Assembly: GCA_045628925.1 (NCBI GenBank)
Contig: JAZQQF010000138.1
Span: 1-19,775, forward strand
Source of the DNA: UBA1774 sp045628925
GTDB taxonomy: Bacteria; Bacillota; Clostridia; Oscillospirales; Oscillospiraceae
Direction of reading: 5' to 3'
Length of the DNA: 19,775 bases
In this document: positions 1 to 9,015 of the stretch, piece after piece
How positions within the stretch are numbered: position 1 is the stretch's first letter
How the letters are laid out: each line of letters opens with the position of its first letter
Program-made: the position numbers and the translations under genes
The notes under the pieces: model-generated
The model's input: only the letters and a program-made list of their open reading frames with translations
Database searches by the model: none
What the model was told of the DNA's origin: nothing

Positions 1-26
1 GGAAAAACGACGAACGGAGAGAAGGC

Positions 27-1385
27 ATGAGGAGAGTAGCAATTCAGAATATTTCGCTGAAAACGTGGGCAAAACGGTTTGTTGTCTATCTTCTGGGGCT
101 GTTTATCATGGCCATCGGCGTGACAGTTTCGGTGAAATCCGCACTGGGCGTCAGCCCGGTCACCTGCCTTGCAAACGTGACCCACCAGATCAGTAAAATA
201 CCGCTGGGCACCTGCACCACGGCGACCTACTGCTTCTATATCCTCATCGAGCTTCTCATTCTGCGCAGGGACTTCAAGGCTTCCATGCTCCTGCAGATCG
301 TCGCCTCCTTCATTTTCGGCTTTATGGTCACGCTGGCAGGGCGCGTTTTTGCGTTTCTGCCCCAGCCGGAACGATATTGGCAGCAGTTTCTTTATTTCCT
401 CTGCAGCATACCGCTCATCGCATTCGGCGTCATGCTCTATCTCGCCCCGTCGATTCTGCCGACGCCCGGAGAAGGTCTCAGCCTTGCGCTTTCCAAAAAG
501 CTGGGAAAATCCGTCGCCATCTGCAAGATCATCGTGGACTGCGCGCTGGTGCTGATCTCCGCAATCGTGTCACTGGCATATTTCCGGAAATTCGTCGGTG
601 TGCGGGAAGGAACCGTCATCGCCGCGCTGACGGTGGGCGTGGTCATGAAACAGATGATGCGCGTCTGCCAGAAGCCGCTGCTTCGCTTCGTAGAACGGGA
701 AACGAAACTGGAATCCGCCATCGGCGAAACGGCACTCCCCGAGACCGGTAAGAACCGCCTCATCCTCACCATCAGCCGCGAATTCGGTGCGGACGGGCTG
801 GAGATCGCCGAAAAGGTCGCCAAAGCGCTGGGCATCCCGTTCTACTATGACGAGCAGCTCATACCGCTGGAGGCAGCCGAGAGCGGCCTGAGCGAGGACT
901 TTATCCGTCAGCATGAGCAGACCATGCAGCACAGCACCCTGATCTATGATTTCACCACCGCGGGCTACGCCATGTATAACGAGGGCGAACTGCCGCCGCT
1001 GGAACGCCTGTTCGCGGCGCAGACGCGGGTGCTGCGGAAGATCGCCGCGGAGCAGGAAGCCTGCGTCATCGTAGGCCGCTGCGCGGATTACATCCTCTAT
1101 GACGACCCGGCCAGCTGCCGCGTTTTCATCCACGCGAACCCGGAATACCGGACGGCGCGGATCGCGGCCCGCTTCAATATCGGCGAAGCGCAGGCGCGGA
1201 CGGAGCTTCGGCGCACGGATGCTGCCCGGGCGCGGTATTACCGGCAGTTCACCCATCGGGAATGGGGCGAACGGAAATTCTATCACCTGTCCGTGGATTC
1301 CGGCGCGTTGGGGACGGACGGGAGCGTACAGCTCATCACCGAGGCGGTGCGCCTCTGGCAGCAGAACGGAAAAACAGCAGATTGA
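27..1385 (+). CDS. YczE/YitT-type membrane protein fused to cytidylate kinase-like domain
   Basis: This 452-residue protein has two parts. Residues about 17-210 are hydrophobic, with five or so membrane segments, and begin with the pattern of YczE/YyaS/YitT-type proteins (the AIGVTVSVKSALGVSP stretch near residues 29-44). Residues about 244-445 resemble the cytidylate kinase-like family: ISREFGADG at 249-257 in the P-loop position, CVIVGRCADYIL at 346-357, and a lid-like segment with Arg and Asp around 395-425 followed by DSG. The P-loop lacks a standard GxxxxGK[ST], as is usual in this family, so the true substrate is unknown. The fusion suggests a nucleotide kinase activity held at the membrane, which is inference. 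The start has an AGAGAAGG element just upstream. The gene stands alone and ends at a strong terminator. Confidence 0.85.
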   Translation: MRRVAIQNISLKTWAKRFVVYLLGLFIMAIGVTVSVKSALGVSPVTCLANVTHQISKIPLGTCTTATYCFYILIELLILRRDFKASMLLQIVASFIFGFMVTLAGRVFAFLPQPERYWQQFLYFLCSIPLIAFGVMLYLAPSILPTPGEGLSLALSKKLGKSVAICKIIVDCALVLISAIVSLAYFRKFVGVREGTVIAALTVGVVMKQMMRVCQKPLLRFVERETKLESAIGETALPETGKNRLILTISREFGADGLEIAEKVAKALGIPFYYDEQLIPLEAAESGLSEDFIRQHEQTMQHSTLIYDFTTAGYAMYNEGELPPLERLFAAQTRVLRKIAAEQEACVIVGRCADYILYDDPASCRVFIHANPEYRTARIAARFNIGEAQARTELRRTDAARARYYRQFTHREWGERKFYHLSVDSGALGTDGSVQLITEAVRLWQQNGKTAD

Positions 1386-1389
1386 TCGA

Positions 1390-1423
1390 AACGGGGGAGC
1401 CGGAAACGGTTCCCTCGTTTTTT
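1390..1423 (+). terminator. Rho-independent terminator after the membrane/kinase fusion
   Basis: A 13-bp stem (1390-1402 with 1407-1419, two G-U pairs) closed by a GAAA tetraloop is followed by six T residues. It starts 5 bases after the stop codon at 1383-1385. It separates the first gene from the uvrA operon. Confidence 0.9.
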
Positions 1424-1473
1424 CGTTTCTGACAAGGCAGCGTGAAACGCAGAAAAAACGACAGCGCAGACCG

Positions 1474-1502
1474 TTGCAAAGTATTCGGAAATGCGATATA
1501 AT
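1474..1502 (+). promoter_or_regulatory. Sigma-A type promoter of the uvrA operon
   Basis: TTGCAA (1474-1479) and a perfect TATAAT (1497-1502) are separated by exactly 17 bases. They lie 50 bases upstream of the uvrA start, in the only sizeable gap (1386-1552) before the operon. No LexA-type operator (GAAC-N4-GTTC or similar) is visible around it, so damage induction is not supported by the sequence. Confidence 0.85.
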
Positions 1503-1552
1503 ATCATACTCAAAATGAAGCGAAGCATGGGCAAACGCATGGAGGCATCACG

Positions 1553-4378
1553 ATGCGCAACTGTATTTCCATCCGCGGCGCGCGGACGAACAACCTGAAA
1601 AATATCGACCTTGACCTGCCGCGGGATCAGCTGGTGGTCTTCACCGGCCTCAGCGGCAGCGGCAAGAGCAGCCTCGCCTTCGACACGATCTATGCCGAGG
1701 GCCAGCGCCGCTACGTGGAAAGCCTCAGCTCCTATGCGCGGCAGTTCCTCGGACAGATGGAGAAGCCGGACGTGGACACCATCGACGGCCTCAGCCCCGC
1801 CATCTCCATCGACCAGAAGACCACCTCCAAGAACCCCCGATCCACGGTCGGCACCGTGACGGAGGTCTATGATTACCTGCGCCTCCTGTGGGCGCGCATC
1901 GGCGTGCCCCACTGCCCGAAATGCGGCAAGGAGATCCGCCAGCAGACGGTGGATCAGATCGTGGATCAGCTCCTGCAGTACCCGGAGGGGACGCGGCTGC
2001 AGATCATGGCGCCCATGATCCGGGGCCGGAAGGGCGAATATCAGAAGCTGTTTGACGACGCCCGGAAAAGCGGCTATGTGCGCTGCCGGGTGGACGGGAG
2101 CATTTACGACCTGAGCGAGGAGATCAAGCTCAATAAGAATCTGAAGCACACCATCGAGATCGTGGTGGACCGGCTGGTGGTAAAGCCGGACGCGGTGCGC
2201 CGCATCACCGATTCGGTGGAGACCGCCTCCAACATGGCGGGCGGCATCATCTCCGTGAACCTCGCCTCCGAGGATAAGGATCTCATTTTCTCTCAGAACT
2301 ATGCCTGTGAGGACTGCGGCATCAGCATCGAGGAGCTGAGCCCCCGTTCCTTCTCCTTTAATAACCCCTACGGGGCCTGCCCCGCCTGCGGCGGCCTAGG
2401 CTGCCAGCTGCGGGTGGACCCGGATCTGGTCATCCCCAACCGGAACCTGAGCCTGGAGGAGGGGGCCATCTGCGCCTCCAACTGGGGAAACGTCCGCTCC
2501 GACAGCATCTCCCGGATGTATTTCGAGGCGCTGGCGAAGAAGTACAAATTCAAACTCACCACGCCGGTGAAGGACCTGACGGACGAAGCCGTGAACGTGC
2601 TGCTCTACGGCACCGGCGGCGAAAAGCTGACCCTGCATTATGACCGGGAGCGGGGCAGCGGCACCTTCTCCCAGCCCTTCGAGGGCATCGTGAACAATCT
2701 GAAGCGCCGCTATCACGAGACCCAGTCCAGCTCCATGCGCGCGGAGCTGGAGCAATATATGAGCGAATACCCCTGCCCGGACTGCGCGGGCAAGCGCCTC
2801 AAGGACACGGCGCGGGCCGTCACCGTGGGCGGCATGGGCATCACGGACTTCACCGACCTGAGCGTGAAGGACGAGCTGCGCTTTCTGGATGGGCTGAATC
2901 TGCAGGGGAAGGACGCCATGATCGCCGACCGGATTTTGAAGGAAATTCGGGCGCGGCTGGGCTTTCTGCAGAGCGTGGGGCTGGAATATCTGAGCCTGAG
3001 CCGGCAGGCGGGCACGCTTTCCGGCGGCGAGAGCCAGCGCATCCGGCTGGCGACGCAGATCGGCAGCTACCTGATGGGCGTGCTGGATATTCTGGACGAG
3101 CCAAGCATCGGCCTGCACCAGCGGGACAATGACAAGCTGCTGGATACCCTCAAGCGCCTGCGCGATCTGGGCAATACCCTCATCGTGGTGGAGCATGACG
3201 AGGACACCATGCGCACGGCGGACTATCTGGTGGATATCGGCCCCGGCGCGGGGAACCACGGCGGGAACGTGGTCTGCGCGGGTACGCCGGAGGAGGTCAT
3301 GGCCTGCCCGGATTCCATCACCGGGGCGTACCTCCGGGGCGACCGGAAGATCCCCGTTCCGCTTACCCGGCGGCAGGGCAGCGGGAAATTCCTCGAGGTC
3401 TTCGGCGCGGAGGAAAACAATCTGAAAAACATCGACGTGAAGATCCCGCTGGGGACCTTCACCTGCGTGACGGGCGTTTCCGGCAGCGGCAAGAGCAGCC
3501 TTGTGAATCAGATCATCAACCGGGCGCTGTCCGGTCAGCTGAACCGCAGCAAGGTCAAGGCCGGAAAATTCCGGGAGATGAAGGGCGTGGAGTATCTGGA
3601 TAAGGTCATCGACATCGACCAGAGCCCCATCGGGCGCACGCCCCGGAGTAATCCCGCTACCTATACCGGCATCTTCAATGACATCCGCGATCTCTTCGCC
3701 CCCACGCCGGACGCGAAGTCCCGGGGCTACGGGGCAGGCCGGTTCTCCTTCAACGTGCGGGGCGGCCGCTGCGAGGCCTGCTCCGGCGACGGGCTGCTGA
3801 AAATTGAAATGCACTTCCTGCCGGATATCTACGTGCCCTGCGAGGTCTGCAAGGGCAAACGCTACAACCGGGAGACGCTGGAGGTGCGCTATAAGGGCAA
3901 GAATATCTATGAGGTGCTGGAAATGACCGTGGACGAGGCCCTGCACTTCTTCGAGAATCTGCCCAAGCTCAGCACGAAGCTGCAGGCGCTGTATGACGTG
4001 GGTCTGGAATACGTGAAGCTGGGCCAGCCCAGCACGACGCTTTCCGGCGGCGAAGCCCAGCGGGTGAAGCTGGCCACCGAGCTGCTGCGCCCCGCCACGG
4101 GCAGCACCCTCTATGTGCTGGATGAGCCTACCACCGGCCTCCACGCCTTCGACGTGCAGAAGCTGCTGAACGTGCTGGACCGGCTGGCCGACGCGGGGAA
4201 TACGATCCTGGTCATCGAGCATAATCTGGATGTGATCAAGTGCGCCGACCATATCATCGACCTTGGCCCCGAGGGGGGCGACAAGGGCGGCGAAATTGTC
4301 TGCACCGGCACGCCGGAGGAGGTCGCCCGCTGCGAAAAGAGCTATACCGGGCAGTATCTGCGGGGGAAGCTCCTATGA
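1553..4378 (+). CDS. uvrA: UvrA, excinuclease ABC subunit A
   Basis: UvrA is the damage-sensing ATPase of nucleotide excision repair; it loads UvrB onto lesions. The 941 residues match the family's usual length. Two ABC modules are intact: Walker A GLSGSGKS near residues 32-39 and GVSGSGKS near 641-648, signatures LSGGESQR and LSGGEAQR, and Walker B segments LDILDEPSIGL and VLDEPTTGL. Zinc-binding cysteine pairs are present (CPKC near 119, CEDC...CPAC, and CEAC...CEVC in the second half). A GGAGG element lies 7 bases before the ATG. It is the first gene of the operon, and its TGA overlaps the next ATG (ATGA). Its partner uvrB lies four genes downstream rather than adjacent. Confidence 0.98.
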   Translation: MRNCISIRGARTNNLKNIDLDLPRDQLVVFTGLSGSGKSSLAFDTIYAEGQRRYVESLSSYARQFLGQMEKPDVDTIDGLSPAISIDQKTTSKNPRSTVGTVTEVYDYLRLLWARIGVPHCPKCGKEIRQQTVDQIVDQLLQYPEGTRLQIMAPMIRGRKGEYQKLFDDARKSGYVRCRVDGSIYDLSEEIKLNKNLKHTIEIVVDRLVVKPDAVRRITDSVETASNMAGGIISVNLASEDKDLIFSQNYACEDCGISIEELSPRSFSFNNPYGACPACGGLGCQLRVDPDLVIPNRNLSLEEGAICASNWGNVRSDSISRMYFEALAKKYKFKLTTPVKDLTDEAVNVLLYGTGGEKLTLHYDRERGSGTFSQPFEGIVNNLKRRYHETQSSSMRAELEQYMSEYPCPDCAGKRLKDTARAVTVGGMGITDFTDLSVKDELRFLDGLNLQGKDAMIADRILKEIRARLGFLQSVGLEYLSLSRQAGTLSGGESQRIRLATQIGSYLMGVLDILDEPSIGLHQRDNDKLLDTLKRLRDLGNTLIVVEHDEDTMRTADYLVDIGPGAGNHGGNVVCAGTPEEVMACPDSITGAYLRGDRKIPVPLTRRQGSGKFLEVFGAEENNLKNIDVKIPLGTFTCVTGVSGSGKSSLVNQIINRALSGQLNRSKVKAGKFREMKGVEYLDKVIDIDQSPIGRTPRSNPATYTGIFNDIRDLFAPTPDAKSRGYGAGRFSFNVRGGRCEACSGDGLLKIEMHFLPDIYVPCEVCKGKRYNRETLEVRYKGKNIYEVLEMTVDEALHFFENLPKLSTKLQALYDVGLEYVKLGQPSTTLSGGEAQRVKLATELLRPATGSTLYVLDEPTTGLHAFDVQKLLNVLDRLADAGNTILVIEHNLDVIKCADHIIDLGPEGGDKGGEIVCTGTPEEVARCEKSYTGQYLRGKLL

Positions 4379-6600
4379 GCCAGCTGCAGTTCGGTTCCGG
4401 GCGGGAGACGGAGGTCCTTTCCGGCAGCGTGGAATCCGTCATCTATACGAACGAGGAAAACGGCTATACCGTGCTGCGCCTGCGCACGGACGAGGGGAAG
4501 CTCACCACGCTGGTGGGCACGCTGCCCTATGCCGCGCCGGGCGAGGAGCTTTCTGCGGAGGGGAACTGGAGCACCCATACTTCCTTCGGCGAACAGTTCA
4601 GGGCCGAGCATATCGAGCGCATCATGCCCGATACCACGGCGGGCATCTATGCCTATCTGTCCTCCGGCATCATCAAGGGCGTGGGGCCTGCCACGGCGCG
4701 GAACATCATCGAGCATTTCGGCGCGGATTCGCTGCGTATTTTAGAGGAAGAGCCGGAAAAGCTGGGCACCCTCCGGGGCATCACGGAGCGGAAGTCGCGG
4801 GAGATCGCGGAAGCCTACCGGAAGCAGACGGCGCTGCGGCGGCTGCTGGAATTTTTCAGCGCGGCGGGCATCCGCCTGAGCTACGCCATGCGCCTGTACC
4901 GCAGCTATGGGGACGAGGCCATGGACGCGCTGGCGGCGAACCCCTATATCCTCTGCGAGGATTACTACGGGGCCTCCTTTGCCGACGCGGATAAGCTGGC
5001 CCTGCAGATGGGCTTCGAGGGCGACAGTCCCGAGCGGGTGGAGGCGGCAGTGCTGTTCGAGCTGAGCCACAATGCCGGAAACGGGCATTGCTTCATCCCG
5101 GCGGAAAAGCTCGCCGCCGCCGTGAACCAGCTCATCGGCGTGAGCCGGGAGCAGGCAGTTGAGGCCATCGAGCGCCTCATTGAAACGGGCGACGCGGTGC
5201 GGGAGGAGATCGTGGGTCTGCAGGCGGTGTATCTCCGGCGGCTCTATGAGGCGGAGACCTTTGTGGCAGCGCGGCTGTTACAGATGCGCGGCAGGCTCCC
5301 CGGCGCGGACAAGGCGGCGCGGAACCTGAGCCGGGCGGAAACAGAGATGGGCATCGAGCTGGCGCCCAACCAGCGCGAGGCGGTGACGGAGGCGGTGCAG
5401 TACGGGGTCTTTGCCCTCACCGGCGGCCCCGGCACCGGCAAGACCACCACCATCCGCGCCATCCTGCGCATTTTCGACCAGATGGGTCTGTATACCGCGC
5501 TGGCCGCGCCCACGGGCCGGGCCGCGAAGCGGATGCAGGAGCTTTGCCAGCGGGACGCCTCCACCATCCACCGCCTGCTGGAGACGGGGTACGACCCCGA
5601 TCTGGGCGTGCTGGTGTTCAAGCGGGACGAGGCCGATCCGCTGAAGGCGGACGCGATCATCTTGGACGAGGCCAGCATGGTGGATATCACCCTCATGCAG
5701 GCGCTGCTGCTGGCCATGAAGCCGGGCGCGCGGCTGGTGCTGGTGGGCGACGCTGACCAGCTGCCCAGCGTGGGGCCGGGGAACATCCTCAAGGACCTGC
5801 TGCGCTCTGGCGCGGTGCCCAGCGTGACGCTGACCGAGGTGTTCCGGCAGGCGGAGGAGAGCCGCATCATCGTCTCCGCCCATCAGATCAACGCGGGCGA
5901 GCTGCCCGATCTGAAAAAGAACACCGGCGACTTTTTCTTCCTCCGGCGGAAACTGGGGGAAGATACGGTCAAAACCGTTCTGGAGCTTTGCTCCGCCCGT
6001 CTGCCGAAAAACATGGGCATCCCGGCGGAGGAGATACAGGTGCTGAGTCCCACCCGCGTGGGCGTGACGGGGACGCAGACGCTGAACCAGCAGCTGCAGG
6101 CGGCGTTGAATCCGCCCGCACCGGACAAGGCGGAGAAGGCCTACGGGCCCTATCTCTTCCGGCAGGGCGACCGGGTGATGCAGATCCGGAATAACTATGA
6201 CCTGATGTGGAGTAAACCCGATGGGGAGCAGGGCGCGGGCGTGTATAACGGCGACGTGGGGAAGATCCGCAGCGTGGACACGGGCGCGCAGACCCTCATC
6301 GTGGATTTTGAGGACCGCAGCGCGGAGTATTCCTTCGAGCTGCTGGGCGAGCTGGAACCGGCCTACGCCATGACCGTGCACAAATCGCAGGGCAGCGAAT
6401 ACCGGGCGGTGGTGCTGGCGCTGAACAGCGGCGCGAAGACCCTGCTCAGCCGCAATCTGCTCTATACGGCGGTGACGCGGGCGAAAAGCCTGCTCATCCT
6501 CGTGGGCGATGAGGACGTGGTGGGGCAGATGGTGGCCAATAACCGCACCCAGAAGCGCTACAGCGGTCTGAAGACCCGGCTGGCGGCGGCAGACGCATGA
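4375..6600 (+). CDS. recD2: RecD2-type ATP-dependent DNA helicase
   Basis: This is a superfamily 1B 5'-3' DNA helicase of the RecD2 type, which works without RecB/RecC and is tied to repair and fork protection. The ATG overlaps the uvrA stop as ATGA, indicating translational coupling, and gives 741 residues. An in-frame extension starting at 4240 would lie wholly within uvrA and is less likely. The N-terminal part holds the RecD2-specific region with helix-hairpin-helix-like segments (SGIIKGVGPATARNIIEHFG near residues 97-116). Helicase motifs follow: Walker A GGPGTGKTT from about 350, Walker B ILDEASM near 428, LVLVGDADQLPSVGPGN, and C-terminal AMTVHKSQGSEY and LLYTAVTRA. All key motifs are intact. 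Confidence 0.95.
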   Translation: MSQLQFGSGRETEVLSGSVESVIYTNEENGYTVLRLRTDEGKLTTLVGTLPYAAPGEELSAEGNWSTHTSFGEQFRAEHIERIMPDTTAGIYAYLSSGIIKGVGPATARNIIEHFGADSLRILEEEPEKLGTLRGITERKSREIAEAYRKQTALRRLLEFFSAAGIRLSYAMRLYRSYGDEAMDALAANPYILCEDYYGASFADADKLALQMGFEGDSPERVEAAVLFELSHNAGNGHCFIPAEKLAAAVNQLIGVSREQAVEAIERLIETGDAVREEIVGLQAVYLRRLYEAETFVAARLLQMRGRLPGADKAARNLSRAETEMGIELAPNQREAVTEAVQYGVFALTGGPGTGKTTTIRAILRIFDQMGLYTALAAPTGRAAKRMQELCQRDASTIHRLLETGYDPDLGVLVFKRDEADPLKADAIILDEASMVDITLMQALLLAMKPGARLVLVGDADQLPSVGPGNILKDLLRSGAVPSVTLTEVFRQAEESRIIVSAHQINAGELPDLKKNTGDFFFLRRKLGEDTVKTVLELCSARLPKNMGIPAEEIQVLSPTRVGVTGTQTLNQQLQAALNPPAPDKAEKAYGPYLFRQGDRVMQIRNNYDLMWSKPDGEQGAGVYNGDVGKIRSVDTGAQTLIVDFEDRSAEYSFELLGELEPAYAMTVHKSQGSEYRAVVLALNSGAKTLLSRNLLYTAVTRAKSLLILVGDEDVVGQMVANNRTQKRYSGLKTRLAAADA

Positions 6601-7256
6601 GCCTCCGGGAGCTGCTGTTTCCCCGGAAATGCCCCTTCTGCGGGAAGCTGCTGGAAAAATCGGAGGGCGATATCTGCGGGGACTGCCTGCGGACGCTGCC
6701 GTGGACGGGGAATCATTGCCGGAGCAGGGGCAGCTTTTTCAGCCTCTGCGTCAGCCCGCTGTATTATGCGGAGAAAGCGCGGGATGCGGTCCTGCGCTAT
6801 AAATTCCAGCGCCGCAGCAGCTGCAGCCGCGTGTTTGCCCGGCTCATGGCGGAATGCGTCCGCCGGGAGCTGGAAGGGCAGTTTGAATGCATCACCTATG
6901 TGCCGGTGAGCTTCCGGCGCTATCGTCAGCGGGGTTATTCCCAATCAAGGCTCCTTGCGGAGGAAATGGCCCGGGCGCTGAACGTGCCCTGCGTGCCGAT
7001 GCTGAAAAAGGTGCGGCATACGGAGGCGCAGTCCCACCTGAAGGGCGAGGCGGCGCGGAAGGCCAATGTGTCCGGCGCGTTTCAGGTCCTTCCCGGCTCG
7101 GACATTGCCGGAAAGCACATCCTGCTGGCGGACGACGTGGTTACAACAGGGGCGACGCTGGCGGAAGTGAGCCGCGTGCTGCTCACCTCCGGTGCGGAGC
7201 GGGTCGTCTGCGCGACGCTGTGCCGTGCCGGGAGGCGGACGAAAAACGAGAATTGA
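6597..7256 (+). CDS. comFC: ComFC-type phosphoribosyltransferase-fold protein
   Basis: This 219-residue protein belongs to the ComF/GntX family, linked to natural competence and DNA processing in Firmicutes. The N-terminus has a zinc-ribbon with C12-x2-C15 and C27-x2-C30. The C-terminus has the PRPP-binding loop ILLADDVVTTGAT (about 175-187). Family signatures are recognisable in between (RRYRQRGYSQS, RHTEAQSHL). The ATG overlaps the recD2 stop by 4 bases (ATGA). No comFA helicase is adjacent, so whether it serves DNA uptake here cannot be told; the repair-gene context favours a general DNA role. Confidence 0.9.
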   Translation: MSLRELLFPRKCPFCGKLLEKSEGDICGDCLRTLPWTGNHCRSRGSFFSLCVSPLYYAEKARDAVLRYKFQRRSSCSRVFARLMAECVRRELEGQFECITYVPVSFRRYRQRGYSQSRLLAEEMARALNVPCVPMLKKVRHTEAQSHLKGEAARKANVSGAFQVLPGSDIAGKHILLADDVVTTGATLAEVSRVLLTSGAERVVCATLCRAGRRTKNEN

Positions 7257-7286
7257 CCGGCGAGGCCGGAGAGGAGAGAGATCCCC

Positions 7287-8312
7287 ATGCGATTCGGAAA
7301 TGATGTTGGCGTGGACCTTGGCACTTCCAATCTGCGCATCTTTGTCCGCGGGAAGGGCGTGATGCTGCGGGAACCCAGCGTGCTGGCGGTGGATAAACAG
7401 ACCGGCCGCGTGCTGCAGACCGGGCAGGAGGCCCGCAGGATGCTGGGGCGTACCCCGGCGAACCTCTGCGCCATCAGTCCCGTGTCCGGCGGCGTGATCG
7501 CGGACTATGATATGACCGTGAAGCTCCTGCGGGAGGCTTTGAAGCAGACGCTGCCGTTCACGCTGGTGAAGCCGCGGCTGCTGTTCTGCGTTCCGGCGGG
7601 CATCACCAGCGTGGAGGAACGGGCCGTCATTCAGGCCGGTCTGCAGGCCGGGGCCAGAAGGGTGTTCCTGATGGAAACGCCGCTGGCGGCGGCGCTGGGC
7701 GCGGGCCTGCCCATCGAGGAGCCCGTCGGGCGCATGGTGGTGGATATCGGCGCGGGCAGCGCGGACGCGGCCATCCTCAGTCTGGGCGGCGTGTGCCGGA
7801 GCCTGAGCGTTTCCGCCGCGGGCGACGCCATGCGAAACGCCATCATCCGCTACGTGCGCCGGAAGCACGGCGTCCTCATCGGCCCGGCCATGGCGGAGGA
7901 GGCGAAGCTGCGCATCGGCTGCGTCCACGAGCCGCGGGAAGGGCAGAAGTGCGAGGTGAAGGGCCGCGACCTGCTCACCGGCCTGCCGCGGCTGGTGGAG
8001 CTGCAGGAAGCGGAGATGCCGGAGGCGCTGGAGGAAGTGTGCTATCAGCTGATGGACGCTGTCCGCGAGCTGCTGGAGCAGACGCCGCCGGAGATGGTAT
8101 CGGATATCACACAGAGCGGCGTGACCCTCACCGGCGGCGGCAGCCGCCTGCGGGGGCTGGACAAGCTGCTGGAGGAGTATGCGCATATCCCTGTCCTGCT
8201 GGCGGACGACGGGGAGGACTGCGTCATCGCGGGCATGGGTCAGGCCATGCAGAGGCTGGACAGTATGCAGGACGGCATCCTGAACCTGAGCCGCCGGAAA
8301 CAGCTTTCGTGA
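7287..8312 (+). CDS. MreB/Mbl-like actin-fold protein (divergent)
   Basis: This is a 341-residue actin-fold ATPase of the MreB family, whose members form membrane-bound filaments that guide wall synthesis. The phosphate 1 loop is DLGTSNLRIFVRGKG (residues 10-24), phosphate 2 is DIGAGSAD (153-160), and the adenosine motif is LTGGGSRLRGLD (281-292). The loops differ from the common MreB forms (DLGTANT; DIGGGTTE), with A for G and D for E in phosphate 2, so this is a divergent paralog. mreC and mreD do not follow, although radC does, and radC-mreB is a familiar neighbourhood. The ATG has a purine-rich GAGGAGAGAG element before it. Its stop overlaps the following GTG start. Confidence 0.88.
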   Translation: MRFGNDVGVDLGTSNLRIFVRGKGVMLREPSVLAVDKQTGRVLQTGQEARRMLGRTPANLCAISPVSGGVIADYDMTVKLLREALKQTLPFTLVKPRLLFCVPAGITSVEERAVIQAGLQAGARRVFLMETPLAAALGAGLPIEEPVGRMVVDIGAGSADAAILSLGGVCRSLSVSAAGDAMRNAIIRYVRRKHGVLIGPAMAEEAKLRIGCVHEPREGQKCEVKGRDLLTGLPRLVELQEAEMPEALEEVCYQLMDAVRELLEQTPPEMVSDITQSGVTLTGGGSRLRGLDKLLEEYAHIPVLLADDGEDCVIAGMGQAMQRLDSMQDGILNLSRRKQLS

Positions 8313-9001
8313 GCGGGGACGTGCATAGCGGGCACCGCGCCCGCATGAAGACCCGCTATCTGGAGCAGGGGCTGGATGCGCTGGCGGACCATGAGGCGCT
8401 GGAACTGCTGCTGTATTATGCCATCCCGCGCGCGGACGTGAACCCGCTGGCCCACCGGCTCATAGAGCGCTTCGGCAGCTTTTCCGCCGTTCTGGAGGCG
8501 GACGTGCAGGAGCTGAAGCAGGTGGAGGGCATGGGGGAGAGCGCGGCGCTGCTCATCCGCCTGATGCGGGATCTGAACCGGCGCTTCCTCATTGAGAAGG
8601 CGCAGGGCGATGGGCGGCCTGTTCTGGCGGAGACCGAGGCGGCGGGAACGTTTTTCCTGCCCTATTTCCATGGGCTCATGGAAGAACAGGTCTACGTCGC
8701 CTTTCTGGATGACCGATTCCGTCTGCTGAAATGCCGGAGGATGTTCGACGGCGGCGTCAATTCCGCGCCGGTGAACGTGCGGAAGCTGGTGGAGGCCGCC
8801 ATTCAGTATAAGGCCACCAATCTCATCCTTGCCCACAATCATCCTGCCGGTCAGGCGCTTCCCAGCGTGGAGGACCGGGATACCACCCGGAAGCTGGCCG
8901 CCGCGCTGCAGGCCCTGTCGCTGCAGCTGGCGGACCATATCATCGTCGCCGGGGAAGAATTTCTCAGTATGGCCGAGTGCGGCTATTTTGAACGGAAGTA
9001 A
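8309..9001 (+). CDS. radC: RadC-like JAB/MPN domain protein
   Basis: This RadC/YeeS-family protein has 230 residues from a GTG start whose bases overlap the stop of the mreB-like gene (GTGA). An ATG at 8345 is an alternative start, but the GTG gives the usual RadC N-terminus (GHRARMKTRYLEQGLDALADHE). Residues about 44-80 form the helix-hairpin-helix region (FGSFSAVLEA...VEGMGESAA). The C-terminal JAMM metalloprotease-like motif is complete: H176-x-H178-x7-S186-x2-D189. RadC's biochemical role is unsettled; older claims of a repair function are not well supported. Its place next to an MreB homologue is common in bacteria. Confidence 0.93.
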   Translation: MSGDVHSGHRARMKTRYLEQGLDALADHEALELLLYYAIPRADVNPLAHRLIERFGSFSAVLEADVQELKQVEGMGESAALLIRLMRDLNRRFLIEKAQGDGRPVLAETEAAGTFFLPYFHGLMEEQVYVAFLDDRFRLLKCRRMFDGGVNSAPVNVRKLVEAAIQYKATNLILAHNHPAGQALPSVEDRDTTRKLAAALQALSLQLADHIIVAGEEFLSMAECGYFERK

Positions 9002-9015
9002 GAAGGAGGCGCGAT

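Noticed and set aside
1386..1552. LexA/SOS operator upstream of uvrA
   Set aside because: I looked for GAAC-N4-GTTC and similar palindromes around the promoter and found none.
2396..4252. Long minus-strand open frame (618 codons) opposite uvrA
   Set aside because: It is a shadow of GC-rich uvrA coding sequence: its composition is low-complexity His/Ala/Gln-rich, with no domain and no ribosome binding site.
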